A DNA stretch of 12,988 nucleotides from Streptomycetaceae bacterium (lineage in GTDB: Bacteria; Actinomycetota; Actinomycetes; Nanopelagicales; Nanopelagicaceae): the NCBI GenBank assembly GCA_027488165.1, contig JAIYCF010000094.1, forward strand, positions 1 to 12,988. Reading direction: 5' to 3'. Positions within the stretch are counted from its first letter, which is position 1. Each line of letters begins with the position of its first letter. Shown piece by piece: positions 6,211 to 12,437 of this stretch. The position numbers and the translations under genes were made by a program. The notes beneath the pieces were generated by a model. The model was given only the letters and a program-made list of their open reading frames with translations, was not told the origin of the DNA and searched no databases.

Positions 6211-6726
6211 TTAAGCGGTCGCTGCTGCCACGCCAAATGGCGCAAGGTATGGCAGCCAACGTGTATCTGTGCGACCTGTGCCAAGAATTCTCCAGGCAGC
6301 GCCAACTGGTTCGCGTGGAAGTGAGCGAAGTCTCCAACCTAATTCTTTCAGCGGTTTATCAGCCTTCAGGTGATTGCACTTGTGGCAGGCAGAGACAACA
6401 TTTTCCCAGTTATGTCCGCCGCCGCGAGAACGTGGAATCACGTGATCAATCGAAGTTGCAGGTGCGCTGCAGTAAACACAGCGTCCACCATCGCGCGCAA
6501 ATATTGCGCGACGCGAAAGAGGCACAGCATGGCGATAAGGAATCTTTACAAATTTGTTTAAGCGAATAACAGATGGGAGTTCGATCTGACCTTGCGAGAA
6601 ATGCAAGATGCTTCCGGATGCTTCAACCATTGTTGCGCGAGAATTAAGAACTAAGAGCAGCGCACGGCGTTCTGTAACAACACCTAGTGGTTCATAGGTG
6701 GCGTTTAGAACTAGCGAACGAGACAT
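6211..6726 (-). CDS. HNH endonuclease-fold protein
   Basis: 171 residues from the ATG at 6724-6726. This start is preferred because MSRSLVLNATYEPL is how this conserved family begins, and a GGGG ribosome site lies six bases before it. A GTG at 6780 in frame would add 18 atypical residues. A knuckle of CVYC (83-86) and CHKC (114-117) probably binds structural zinc. Between and after them lie IDHVIPRSRGG (93-103) with the catalytic His95, Asn109 in WENVV, and Asn118/His119, completing the HNH beta-beta-alpha-metal fold. The family is widespread and chromosomal in actinobacteria and its substrate is not established; a nicking or repair role is plausible. It is probably co-transcribed with the small membrane protein downstream. 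The active site is intact. Confidence 0.88.
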   Translation of the reverse strand: MSRSLVLNATYEPLGVVTERRALLLVLNSRATMVEASGSILHFSQGQIELPSVIRLNKFVKIPYRHAVPLSRRAIFARDGGRCVYCSAPATSIDHVIPRSRGGGHNWENVVSACHKCNHLKADKPLKELGWRLRSLPREPVGAAWRILGTGRTDTRWLPYLAPFGVAAATA

Positions 6727-6745
6727 AGCAACCCCGGTTACTTCA

Positions 6746-6762
6746 GGCGCGTGGCTCGCGCC
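6746..6762. other. GC hairpin upstream of the HNH gene
   Basis: GGCGCG (6746-6751) and CGCGCC (6757-6762) form a perfect all-GC 6-bp stem around a five-base loop, 20 bases upstream of the HNH start codon on the minus strand. If transcribed, it would lie in the HNH 5' leader just above the ribosome site; otherwise it could be an operator shared with the divergent MscS-type gene. There is no T run, so it is not a terminator. Confidence 0.4.
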
Positions 6763-6846
6763 GATTGGTTTATCTTGCACTAATTTCGCGCGGATCGGGG
6801 TATTTGTAGGTCAATTTTAGGTAAAGAATTAGTTAGAGTTTGGTTC

Positions 6847-7392
6847 ATGAGCGAGCAGACCCGCAATATCTTGGAATGGCTTAGCGGCGCCCCGCTTCGC
6901 GTATTTAGCGTCCTGGTGGCGGCTTGGATCGCCCAGAGCATCGGTCGCCGTGCGATCGAACGCGCAGTCAACAAACTCGCAACCGCCGATCTAAAGCCGG
7001 GTCCAGGTTTTGCAAAACGTCAGGCTGAGCGGGCTCGAACAACTGGCTCAGTTCTTACATCAATTCTCAAAGCTGGAATCTGGATTATCGCGATCGCCAT
7101 GATCTTGGGTGAATTCGGCTTCAACTTAGGTCCAGTAATTGCATCAGCCGGTGTTATTGGCGTTGCCATTGGTCTTGGTGCACAAACTTTAGTGCGCGAT
7201 ATCTTGTCAGGAATCTTTATGTTGATCGAGGATCAATACGGAGTTGGTGACCAGATCTCGACTTTAGAAATCGAAGGCGTTGTCGAGAAAGTTGGCCTGC
7301 GCATCACAACTATTCGCGATAAAAAAGGCGTGCTTTGGTATGTACGTAACGGTGAAATTTTAGTTATTGGAAATGCGTCTCAGAAGCATTAA
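6847..7392 (+). CDS. Short MscS-family mechanosensitive channel
   Basis: 181 residues. It is probably a membrane tension-gated channel releasing small solutes on osmotic downshock. Membrane segments are visible at about 15-33 and 70-90, and the pore helix region at 95-125 (VIASAGVIGVAIGLGAQTLVRDILSGIF) has the alternating Gly/Ala pattern of MscS TM3. It is followed by the beta domain (YGVGDQI, EGVVEKVGLRITTIRD, WYVRNGEIL). The protein stops at NASQKH, just where family members pass from the beta domain into the C-terminal alpha/beta cage, so that domain is absent. E. coli MscS has 286 residues. The last 29 bases overlap the 3' end of the convergent globin gene. It is divergent from the HNH gene with a 120-base spacer; the ribosome site is weak. 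Function as a channel is inferred from the pore. Confidence 0.88.
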   Translation: MSEQTRNILEWLSGAPLRVFSVLVAAWIAQSIGRRAIERAVNKLATADLKPGPGFAKRQAERARTTGSVLTSILKAGIWIIAIAMILGEFGFNLGPVIASAGVIGVAIGLGAQTLVRDILSGIFMLIEDQYGVGDQISTLEIEGVVEKVGLRITTIRDKKGVLWYVRNGEILVIGNASQKH

Positions 7393-7750
7393 CCATTCCG
7401 TGCGCTGCCATCTCTAAATATTCACGTAACTGAGTTCGGTTTGCATCCGACATCTCCATACCATCTAGCGCTCCCATCGCGCATTTAAGCCAAGCATCAC
7501 GCGCTGCTAGATCAATATGAAAACCTGCATGGCGCATCCGCAACCTTGGGTGACCGCGTTCTTCAGAATAAGTGGTTGGCCCGCCCCAATATTGTTCGAG
7601 GAACATTTTTAAACGCAGTGCTGCTCCATGCATATCTTTCTCTGGATACATGGGACGCAGAATTGGGTCAGTTGCAACACGAGCATAGAACTGAGAAACA
7701 AAATCATTGAAGAAGGGTTCTCCCCCGACTTCTTCGTAGAAAGTTGTCAT
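7364..7750 (-). CDS. glbO: Group II truncated haemoglobin (trHbO)
   Basis: 128 residues, the same length as mycobacterial GlbO. The two-on-two globin fold binds haem, and family members bind oxygen and are implicated in peroxide or NO chemistry or in oxygen supply to respiration. By alignment with the M. tuberculosis protein, Tyr22 (B10), Tyr35 (CD1), the proximal His74 in RMRHAGF and Trp87 (G8) are all kept, as are MFLEQYWGGP (49-58) and HPRLRMRH (67-74). It is the last gene of a four-gene minus-strand operon, and its ATG overlaps the MFS stop (ATGA), implying translational coupling. Its 3' end overlaps the convergent MscS gene by 29 bp. All haem-pocket residues are present. Confidence 0.96.
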   Translation of the reverse strand: MTTFYEEVGGEPFFNDFVSQFYARVATDPILRPMYPEKDMHGAALRLKMFLEQYWGGPTTYSEERGHPRLRMRHAGFHIDLAARDAWLKCAMGALDGMEMSDANRTQLREYLEMAAHGMVNASETHFQ

Positions 7751-9015
7751 GTTCGCAAGACCTTATCGTCGACGCCTTTAGCGATCTGCAAAACAAAGTA
7801 GGCGGTGATGATGCACATCGCGCCACTTATGTAGAAAGCAACCGCGTAATCACCAATTTGTACGCGCAATATTGCCGCACCAAAGGCTGCAACCGCTCCT
7901 CCTATCTGATGTGCGGCAAAGACCCAGCCATATACGACACTCGCGCGCGAAGGCCCAAGTACTGCGCGACAGAGCATGATCGTTGGCGGAACTGTTGCTA
8001 CCCAATCAAGTCCGTAGAAGATCACAAAAACAAGTGTTGAAGGGTGGATGGTGCTAAAGAGAATTGATGGCAGTAGGAATAAAGAAAGTCCACGCAATCC
8101 GTAGTAGAAGAAGAGAAGCTTTCTTGGATCGTATCTATCTGTAAGCCAACCACTGCAGAGTGTTCCGATTACGTCAAAAACACCAACCATCGCCAATAAA
8201 GATGCGGCGAGCGTTGTTGGCATTCCATGATCATGAGCAGCAGGAATAAAGTGCGTGCCAATTAATCCGCTAGTTGATAAACCACAGACAAAGAACGAAC
8301 CAAAGAGAAACCAAAAATCTCTATTCTTTGAAGATTGCTTCAGAGTATCAATGGCGAGTGCACCAGCACTTAACTCGCTTACTGCTGGTGCTTGCCAATC
8401 AGCAGGAGCGCCATATGGAAGCAAACCGAGATCTGCTGGCTTCTCACGTAGAAATAGATAGATGAACGGAACTACTGCCAGCGAACAGGATGCAACGGTT
8501 ATTGATACTGATTTCCAGCCATAGGTGAGAGCTAAATGTGAGAGTCCAGGCAAGAAAATAAGTTGGCCGGTTGCAGTTGCAGCAGTTAAAAGCCCGGTGA
8601 CGATTCCGCGCTTTTCCACAAACCAACGATTAGCAACAGTTGCCGCAAAGACCAAGGCCATTGATCCGGTGCCAACACCAACGATTACTCCCCAAGTTGC
8701 AATCAACTGCCACGGGGCTTGGATAAAGATTGTTAAAAACGCACCAATAGAAACTGTCGTGAGTGCGGACATCACAACTTTGCGAATTCCGAACTTTTCC
8801 ATCAGCGCAGCAGCAAATGGGGCAACTAAGCCGAATAGAAGAACGTTAATTGCTACCGCAAGCGAAATATCAGAGCGCGACCACCCAAAAGCATCTTCCA
8901 ATGGGACTATTAGAACTGAGGGAGCTGATCGAAAACCAGCAGTCGCCATAAGTGTTGCAAAGGTAACCGCTACTGCAATCCACCCCGGATGGATTCGGCG
9001 TGATGGAGCAGACAT
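7747..9015 (-). CDS. MFS transporter (monocarboxylate/oxalate-type subfamily)
   Basis: 422 residues with about twelve hydrophobic segments in two halves of six, joined by a loop near 195-235. The early GWSRSDIS, the ANRWFVEKRGIVTGLLTAATATGQ region after TM4 and the loop 2-3 EKFGIRKV resemble the MCT/OxlT-like branch of the major facilitator superfamily, so an organic acid anion is the best substrate guess. The exact substrate cannot be read from the sequence. It is the third gene of the ettA operon: its ATG shares one base with the thioesterase TAA (TAATG), and its TGA overlaps the globin ATG. An AGAGAG about seven bases upstream helps initiation. The long plus-strand ORF antisense to its 5' half is not a gene. 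Confidence 0.9.
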   Translation of the reverse strand: MSAPSRRIHPGWIAVAVTFATLMATAGFRSAPSVLIVPLEDAFGWSRSDISLAVAINVLLFGLVAPFAAALMEKFGIRKVVMSALTTVSIGAFLTIFIQAPWQLIATWGVIVGVGTGSMALVFAATVANRWFVEKRGIVTGLLTAATATGQLIFLPGLSHLALTYGWKSVSITVASCSLAVVPFIYLFLREKPADLGLLPYGAPADWQAPAVSELSAGALAIDTLKQSSKNRDFWFLFGSFFVCGLSTSGLIGTHFIPAAHDHGMPTTLAASLLAMVGVFDVIGTLCSGWLTDRYDPRKLLFFYYGLRGLSLFLLPSILFSTIHPSTLVFVIFYGLDWVATVPPTIMLCRAVLGPSRASVVYGWVFAAHQIGGAVAAFGAAILRVQIGDYAVAFYISGAMCIITAYFVLQIAKGVDDKVLRT

Positions 9016-9422
9016 TAACTACTCTCTATGTATCGCGTTAGGAATTCGCGTTCAGCATCGGTTAATGGGCGGGATTTCTTCGTCTCCATCGAGACAGCAA
9101 CTTGTACTGTCTTCAGCTTTGCGAAAACTTTGCCGCCGTCAGAGATCGTATACAGAAGTACAAAAGAGGTATTACCGATTTTCTCAACGGAGATCTCTAC
9201 ATCAACAAAACGTCCGCCGTCATAAATTGGTTCGATGAAATCTACTTCAGCGCGCGCTACAACCATTTCGATTAGCGAAGATTCGCGCATCGCAGTTGAG
9301 AATTCCTCGGTTGACCATAAGAAGCGAGCCTCTTGCGCAAAAGTTAAATATTTTGCGTTATTGACATGACCAAATGCATCAAGGTCATCCCAGCGAACAA
9401 ATTGCTTATTCGTGTACTTCAT
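9015..9422 (-). CDS. Acyl-CoA thioesterase, hotdog fold (4HBT/YbgC/FadM-like)
   Basis: 135 residues, typical for single-hotdog 4-hydroxybenzoyl-CoA thioesterase-like enzymes. RWDDLDAFGHVNNAKYLTFAQEAR near the N terminus (10-33) contains the catalytic-type Asp15 and the GHVNNAKY helix start of the family. The following strands (MVVARAEVDFIEPI, 53-66) are also typical. The family hydrolyses acyl-CoA thioesters in the cytosol as tetramers or dimers; the acyl group here is unknown. It is the second gene of the operon. Its ATG overlaps the ettA TAA, and its own TAA overlaps the MFS ATG, so it is coupled on both sides. There is no strong ribosome site, in keeping with coupling. Confidence 0.92.
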   Translation of the reverse strand: MKYTNKQFVRWDDLDAFGHVNNAKYLTFAQEARFLWSTEEFSTAMRESSLIEMVVARAEVDFIEPIYDGGRFVDVEISVEKIGNTSFVLLYTISDGGKVFAKLKTVQVAVSMETKKSRPLTDAEREFLTRYIESS

Positions 9423-11089
9423 TAGCGGGTGAGCTTTCGGTAAGTAGCGCGATGCGGACGTGATGCATCTGCGCCAAGGCGAGAGATCTTATTTTCTTCA
9501 TAGGATTCGAAGTTTCCTTCAAACCAGAACCAATTTGATTCGCCTTCATAAGCCAAGATGTGTGTTGCTACACGGTCTAGGAACCAACGATCGTGAGAGA
9601 TAACAACAGCGCAACCCGGAAATTCCAGAAGAGCATTTTCAAGAGACCCTAGGGTTTCCACATCAAGATCGTTTGTTGGCTCATCGAGAAGAAGTAAATT
9701 TCCACCTTGCTTCAAAGTAAGTGCCAAGTTCAAGCGGTTACGTTCTCCGCCTGAAAGTACGCCGGCTTTCTTCTGTTGATCTGGACCTTTAAATCCAAAG
9801 GCTGAAACATATGCGCGAGATGGCATTTCTACTTGGCCGACTTTAATGAAATCCAATCCATCAGAGACAACTTCCCAAAGAGATTTAGAGCCATCGATGC
9901 CGCCACGTGACTGATCAACGTAAGCAATTTTTACAGTTTCGCCGATCTTTACCGAACCAGAATCTGCTTTTTCAAGGCCGAGAATTGTTTTAAAGAGCGT
10001 CGTCTTACCGGCACCGTTAGGCCCAATAACTCCAACGATTCCGTTACGTGGCAAGGTAAATGAGAGGTTATCGATCAGGATGCGATCGCCAAATCCCTTT
10101 ACTAAGTTCTCTACTTCAACAACAACGTTTCCAAGACGTGGCCCAGGTGGAATCTGAATTTCATCAAAATCCAACTTACGCATCTTGTCGGCCTCTGCCG
10201 CCATTTCTTCGTAACGTGCCAGACGCGCCTTTGATTTAACTTGGCGGCCTTTTGCATTCTGGCGAACCCATTCGAGTTCTTCAGTTAGACGTTTTGCGCG
10301 CTTGGCATCTTTCTGGCCTTCAATCTTTAGACGAGTTGCCTTCGTATCCAAGTAAGTTGAGTAGTTACCTTCATATGGATAAGCGCGACCGCGATCGAGT
10401 TCGAGGATCCATTGCGCAACGTTGTCGAGGAAGTAACGATCGTGCGTAATCGCAACGACTGCACCAGGGTATTTATTTAAATGTTGTTCGAGCCAAAGTA
10501 CTGATTCGGCATCAAGGTGGTTTGTTGGCTCATCGAGAAGTAAAAGATCTGGGGCTTCAAGGAGCAACTTGCAAAGTGCAACGCGGCGTTTTTCTCCGCC
10601 AGATAAAACCTTTACATCGGCATCAGGGGGTGGGCAGCGAAGTGCATCCATGGCTTGCTCAAGTTGTGAATCGAGTTCCCAAGCATTTCGGTGATCAAGC
10701 TTTTCTTGGAGGTCGCCCATTTCAGCGAGCAACTTGTCGTAATCGGCATCGGGCTGTGACATTTCATCGCTGATTGCGTTGAAGCGATCGAGCATTGCAA
10801 CTGTTTCAGCAACGCCTTCTTTTACGTTATCAATTACATTTTTCTCTTCATTTAAAATTGGTTCCTGCATCAAGATTCCGACTGTGTAACCAGGTGTCAG
10901 ATATGCCTCACCGTTTGAAGGCTGTTGTAAGCCAGCCATGATCTGCAAGACCGTTGATTTACCGGCACCGTTAGGGCCAACCACGCCGATCTTTGCTCCG
11001 GGATAAAACATCAAGGTCACATCATCAAGAATTACCTTGTCACCATGCGCTTTGCGCGCCTTTTTCATCGTGTAAATGAACTCAGCCAT
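9422..11089 (-). CDS. ettA: ABC-F protein, energy-dependent translational throttle EttA
   Basis: 555 residues, the same length as E. coli EttA. It is a cytosolic ABC-F ATPase that binds the ribosomal E site and gates entry into elongation according to ATP/ADP. The first cassette has Walker A GPNGAGKST (38-46), an inserted arm (about 95-135), LSGGE (162-166) and LLLLDEPTNHLD with Glu187. The charged linker (about 240-300, PtIM) is followed by the second cassette: Walker A GPNGAGKTT (356-364), LSGGE (445-449) and LLLLDEPTNDLD with Glu470. There are no membrane segments, so it is not a transporter. It leads a four-gene operon (thioesterase, MFS, glbO) by the TAATG overlap at 9420-9424. AAGG about eight bases before the ATG is a modest ribosome site. 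The promoter lies in the 52-base divergent gap to tRNA-Arg. Confidence 0.96.
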   Translation of the reverse strand: MAEFIYTMKKARKAHGDKVILDDVTLMFYPGAKIGVVGPNGAGKSTVLQIMAGLQQPSNGEAYLTPGYTVGILMQEPILNEEKNVIDNVKEGVAETVAMLDRFNAISDEMSQPDADYDKLLAEMGDLQEKLDHRNAWELDSQLEQAMDALRCPPPDADVKVLSGGEKRRVALCKLLLEAPDLLLLDEPTNHLDAESVLWLEQHLNKYPGAVVAITHDRYFLDNVAQWILELDRGRAYPYEGNYSTYLDTKATRLKIEGQKDAKRAKRLTEELEWVRQNAKGRQVKSKARLARYEEMAAEADKMRKLDFDEIQIPPGPRLGNVVVEVENLVKGFGDRILIDNLSFTLPRNGIVGVIGPNGAGKTTLFKTILGLEKADSGSVKIGETVKIAYVDQSRGGIDGSKSLWEVVSDGLDFIKVGQVEMPSRAYVSAFGFKGPDQQKKAGVLSGGERNRLNLALTLKQGGNLLLLDEPTNDLDVETLGSLENALLEFPGCAVVISHDRWFLDRVATHILAYEGESNWFWFEGNFESYEENKISRLGADASRPHRATYRKLTR

Positions 11090-11116
11090 GGAGAAAACCT
11101 TAGTGGTTGATATCGG

Positions 11117-11122
11117 TACAAT
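11117..11122 (+). promoter_or_regulatory. Likely -10 element for tRNA-Arg (and orn)
   Basis: TACAAT fits the actinobacterial -10 consensus (TANNNT). It lies 19 bases before the mature tRNA 5' end, allowing a short leader for RNase P. No good -35 hexamer sits 16-18 bases upstream, so the call is tentative. The same 52-base gap must hold the ettA promoter on the other strand. Confidence 0.35.
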
Positions 11123-11141
11123 TAACTAACGACCTCTGCAG

Positions 11142-11215
11142 GCGCCTGTAGCTCAGTCGGATAGAGCACTCGCCTTCTAAGCGAGTTGTCGCTGGTTCGA
11201 TTCCAGCCAGGCGCA
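11142..11215 (+). tRNA. tRNA-Arg (anticodon UCU)
   Basis: The acceptor stem GCGCCTG (11142-11148) pairs with CAGGCGC (11208-11214). The anticodon stem CTCGC (11169-11173) and GCGAG (11181-11185) enclose TCT at 11176-11178. The D arm GCTCAGTCGGATAGAGC and the GGTTCGATTCC T arm are normal. The discriminator is A11215. CCA is not encoded, so it must be added enzymatically. It decodes AGA, and AGG by wobble. One base (C11216) separates it from the orn start codon, so tRNA and mRNA must share a primary transcript unless a promoter lies inside the tRNA gene. Confidence 0.97.
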
Positions 11216-11216
11216 C

Positions 11217-11789
11217 ATGACTACTCCACTGCCCCACCTCATCTGGATCGACTGCGAGATGACCGGACTCGACTTGGCATCTGATGCCCTTGTCGAAATC
11301 GCCGTCTTGGTCACCGATTCTGACCTCAATGTCATTGGTGACGGAGTTGATCTGGTGATTGCAACCACTCCTGAAAAGTTGGCGGGAATGAACGAGTATG
11401 TAACGCAAATGCACACAACTTCAGGTTTGATTACTGAAATTCCAAATGGGGTAACTGCAAGCCAAGCCGAGGATGCGATTATTAAATACCTCGAATCTGC
11501 TGGGACGGTTGCAGGTAAATCGCCACTGGCAGGAAATTCAGTTAGCGTCGATCGCAACTTCATCGCCCGCGATATGCCCCGTCTTAATGAATACCTGCAC
11601 TACCGAACCGTCGATGTTTCATCGATTAAAGAGTTGGCAAGGCGTTGGTATCCCAAGACCTATTTCGCAGCCCCAGCCAAAACGGGCAACCATCGCGCGC
11701 TCGGAGATATCCAAGATTCGATTGCGGAACTGGCTTATTACCGCTCAACGCTCTTCATTCCGGCTGCTTCAGGGAACGAGCAAGACTAG
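11217..11789 (+). CDS. orn: Oligoribonuclease (DEDDh 3'-5' exoribonuclease)
   Basis: 190 residues. It degrades very short RNAs (2-5 nt, including pGpG) to mononucleotides, the last step of RNA turnover. The DEDDh residues are all present: Asp12 and Glu14 in IDCEMTGL, Asp112 in VDRNF, and His159 and Asp164 in NHRALGDI. The start is forced to the ATG at 11217, because the core begins at residue 9 and no alternative start precedes it. That places the ATG two bases after the end of tRNA-Arg, with no room for a ribosome site except AGG inside the acceptor stem. tRNA-His follows 33 bases after the stop. An orn/tRNA-His neighbourhood is, to my recollection, also found in mycobacteria. Confidence 0.96.
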   Translation: MTTPLPHLIWIDCEMTGLDLASDALVEIAVLVTDSDLNVIGDGVDLVIATTPEKLAGMNEYVTQMHTTSGLITEIPNGVTASQAEDAIIKYLESAGTVAGKSPLAGNSVSVDRNFIARDMPRLNEYLHYRTVDVSSIKELARRWYPKTYFAAPAKTGNHRALGDIQDSIAELAYYRSTLFIPAASGNEQD

Positions 11790-11797
11790 TTAGCGGG

Positions 11798-11803
11798 TAA
11801 GAT
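11798..11803 (+). promoter_or_regulatory. Possible -10 element for tRNA-His
   Basis: TAAGAT matches TANNNT and lies 19 bases before the mature tRNA-His 5' end, the same spacing as the TACAAT before tRNA-Arg. No clear -35 is present. Read-through from orn is the alternative. Confidence 0.25.
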
Positions 11804-11822
11804 AAGCATTCAATCAGCACAT

Positions 11823-11899
11823 GGTGGGCGTAGCTCAGCTGGTAGAGCACTCGGTTGTGGTCCGAGATGTCGCGGGTTCGAGCCCCGTCGCTCACCCCA
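11823..11899 (+). tRNA. tRNA-His (anticodon GUG)
   Basis: The acceptor stem GTGGGCG (11824-11830) pairs with CGCTCAC (11889-11895), with one G-U pair. The extra G-1 typical of tRNA-His is encoded at 11823, facing discriminator C11896, the identity pair recognised by HisRS. CCA is encoded at 11897-11899. The anticodon stem CTCGG (11850-11854) and CCGAG (11862-11866) enclose GTG at 11857-11859. It lies between orn and ppa on the same strand. The T-rich stretch after it (from 11901) could favour release of the transcript, but it has no dedicated stem. Confidence 0.97.
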
Positions 11900-11942
11900 A
11901 GTTTTTCATTTTTAATTTAATAACCTAACGAGAGCGGCAATT

Positions 11943-12431
11943 ATGATCTTTGATGTAATCATTGAAATCCCCGCGGGATCTCGAAATAAGTACGAGGTTG
12001 ATCACGTCACCGGTGAGATTCGCTTAGACCGCATGCTCTTTACATCAACTCGTTATCCATATGACTACGGCTACGTAAAGAACACTCTGTCGCAAGATGG
12101 CGACCCGCTTGATGCTTTGGTAATGCTTGATGAGCCAACTTTTCCAGGCTGCGTTGTTTCATGTCGCGTAATCGGAATGCTAAACATGACTGATGAAGCA
12201 GGCGGAGATGACAAATTGCTTTGTGTTGCTGCTGGCGATGTTCGTAAGTCCTACCTACAAGATCTAAACGATGTTCCAGCTTATGAACTCTCTGAAATCA
12301 AACACTTCTTTGAAGTCTACAAAACCCTAGAACCAGGCAAATCTGTACAAGGTGGCGAGTGGGTTGGCCACGATGAGGCAGAGCTAGAAATTAACGCCTC
12401 ATATAAGCGTTACACAGATGGCCACAAATAA
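11943..12431 (+). CDS. ppa: Inorganic pyrophosphatase, family I
   Basis: 162 residues, close to the bacterial family I length. It hydrolyses pyrophosphate to phosphate in the cytosol, pulling forward DNA, RNA and aminoacyl-tRNA synthesis. Seen are Glu8, RNKYE (14-18), YPYDYGYV (38-45) and the signature DGDPLDALV (52-60) with metal ligands Asp52, Asp54 and Asp57. Asp84, Asp89 and Asp90 follow, then KHFFEVYK. His21 in the KYEVDH segment is the residue characteristic of actinobacterial enzymes, but the second mycobacterial active-site histidine (His86) is Ala86 here. The ATG at 11943 has a weak GAGAG upstream. The 43-base AT-rich gap after tRNA-His may hold its promoter. The stop lies six bases from that of the convergent nuclease gene. 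Confidence 0.96.
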   Translation: MIFDVIIEIPAGSRNKYEVDHVTGEIRLDRMLFTSTRYPYDYGYVKNTLSQDGDPLDALVMLDEPTFPGCVVSCRVIGMLNMTDEAGGDDKLLCVAAGDVRKSYLQDLNDVPAYELSEIKHFFEVYKTLEPGKSVQGGEWVGHDEAELEINASYKRYTDGHK

Positions 12432-12437
12432 CCCAAT

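Noticed and set aside
7380..7480. Frameshifted C-terminal part of the MscS-type channel
   Set aside because: The DNA after the stop encodes the conserved C-terminal part of the globin on the other strand, and no plus-strand frame resumes MscS-like sequence.
8525..9238. Plus-strand 237-residue ORF
   Set aside because: It is antisense across the MFS and thioesterase genes, both with clear family motifs and coupled starts; no motif or ribosome site in the ORF.
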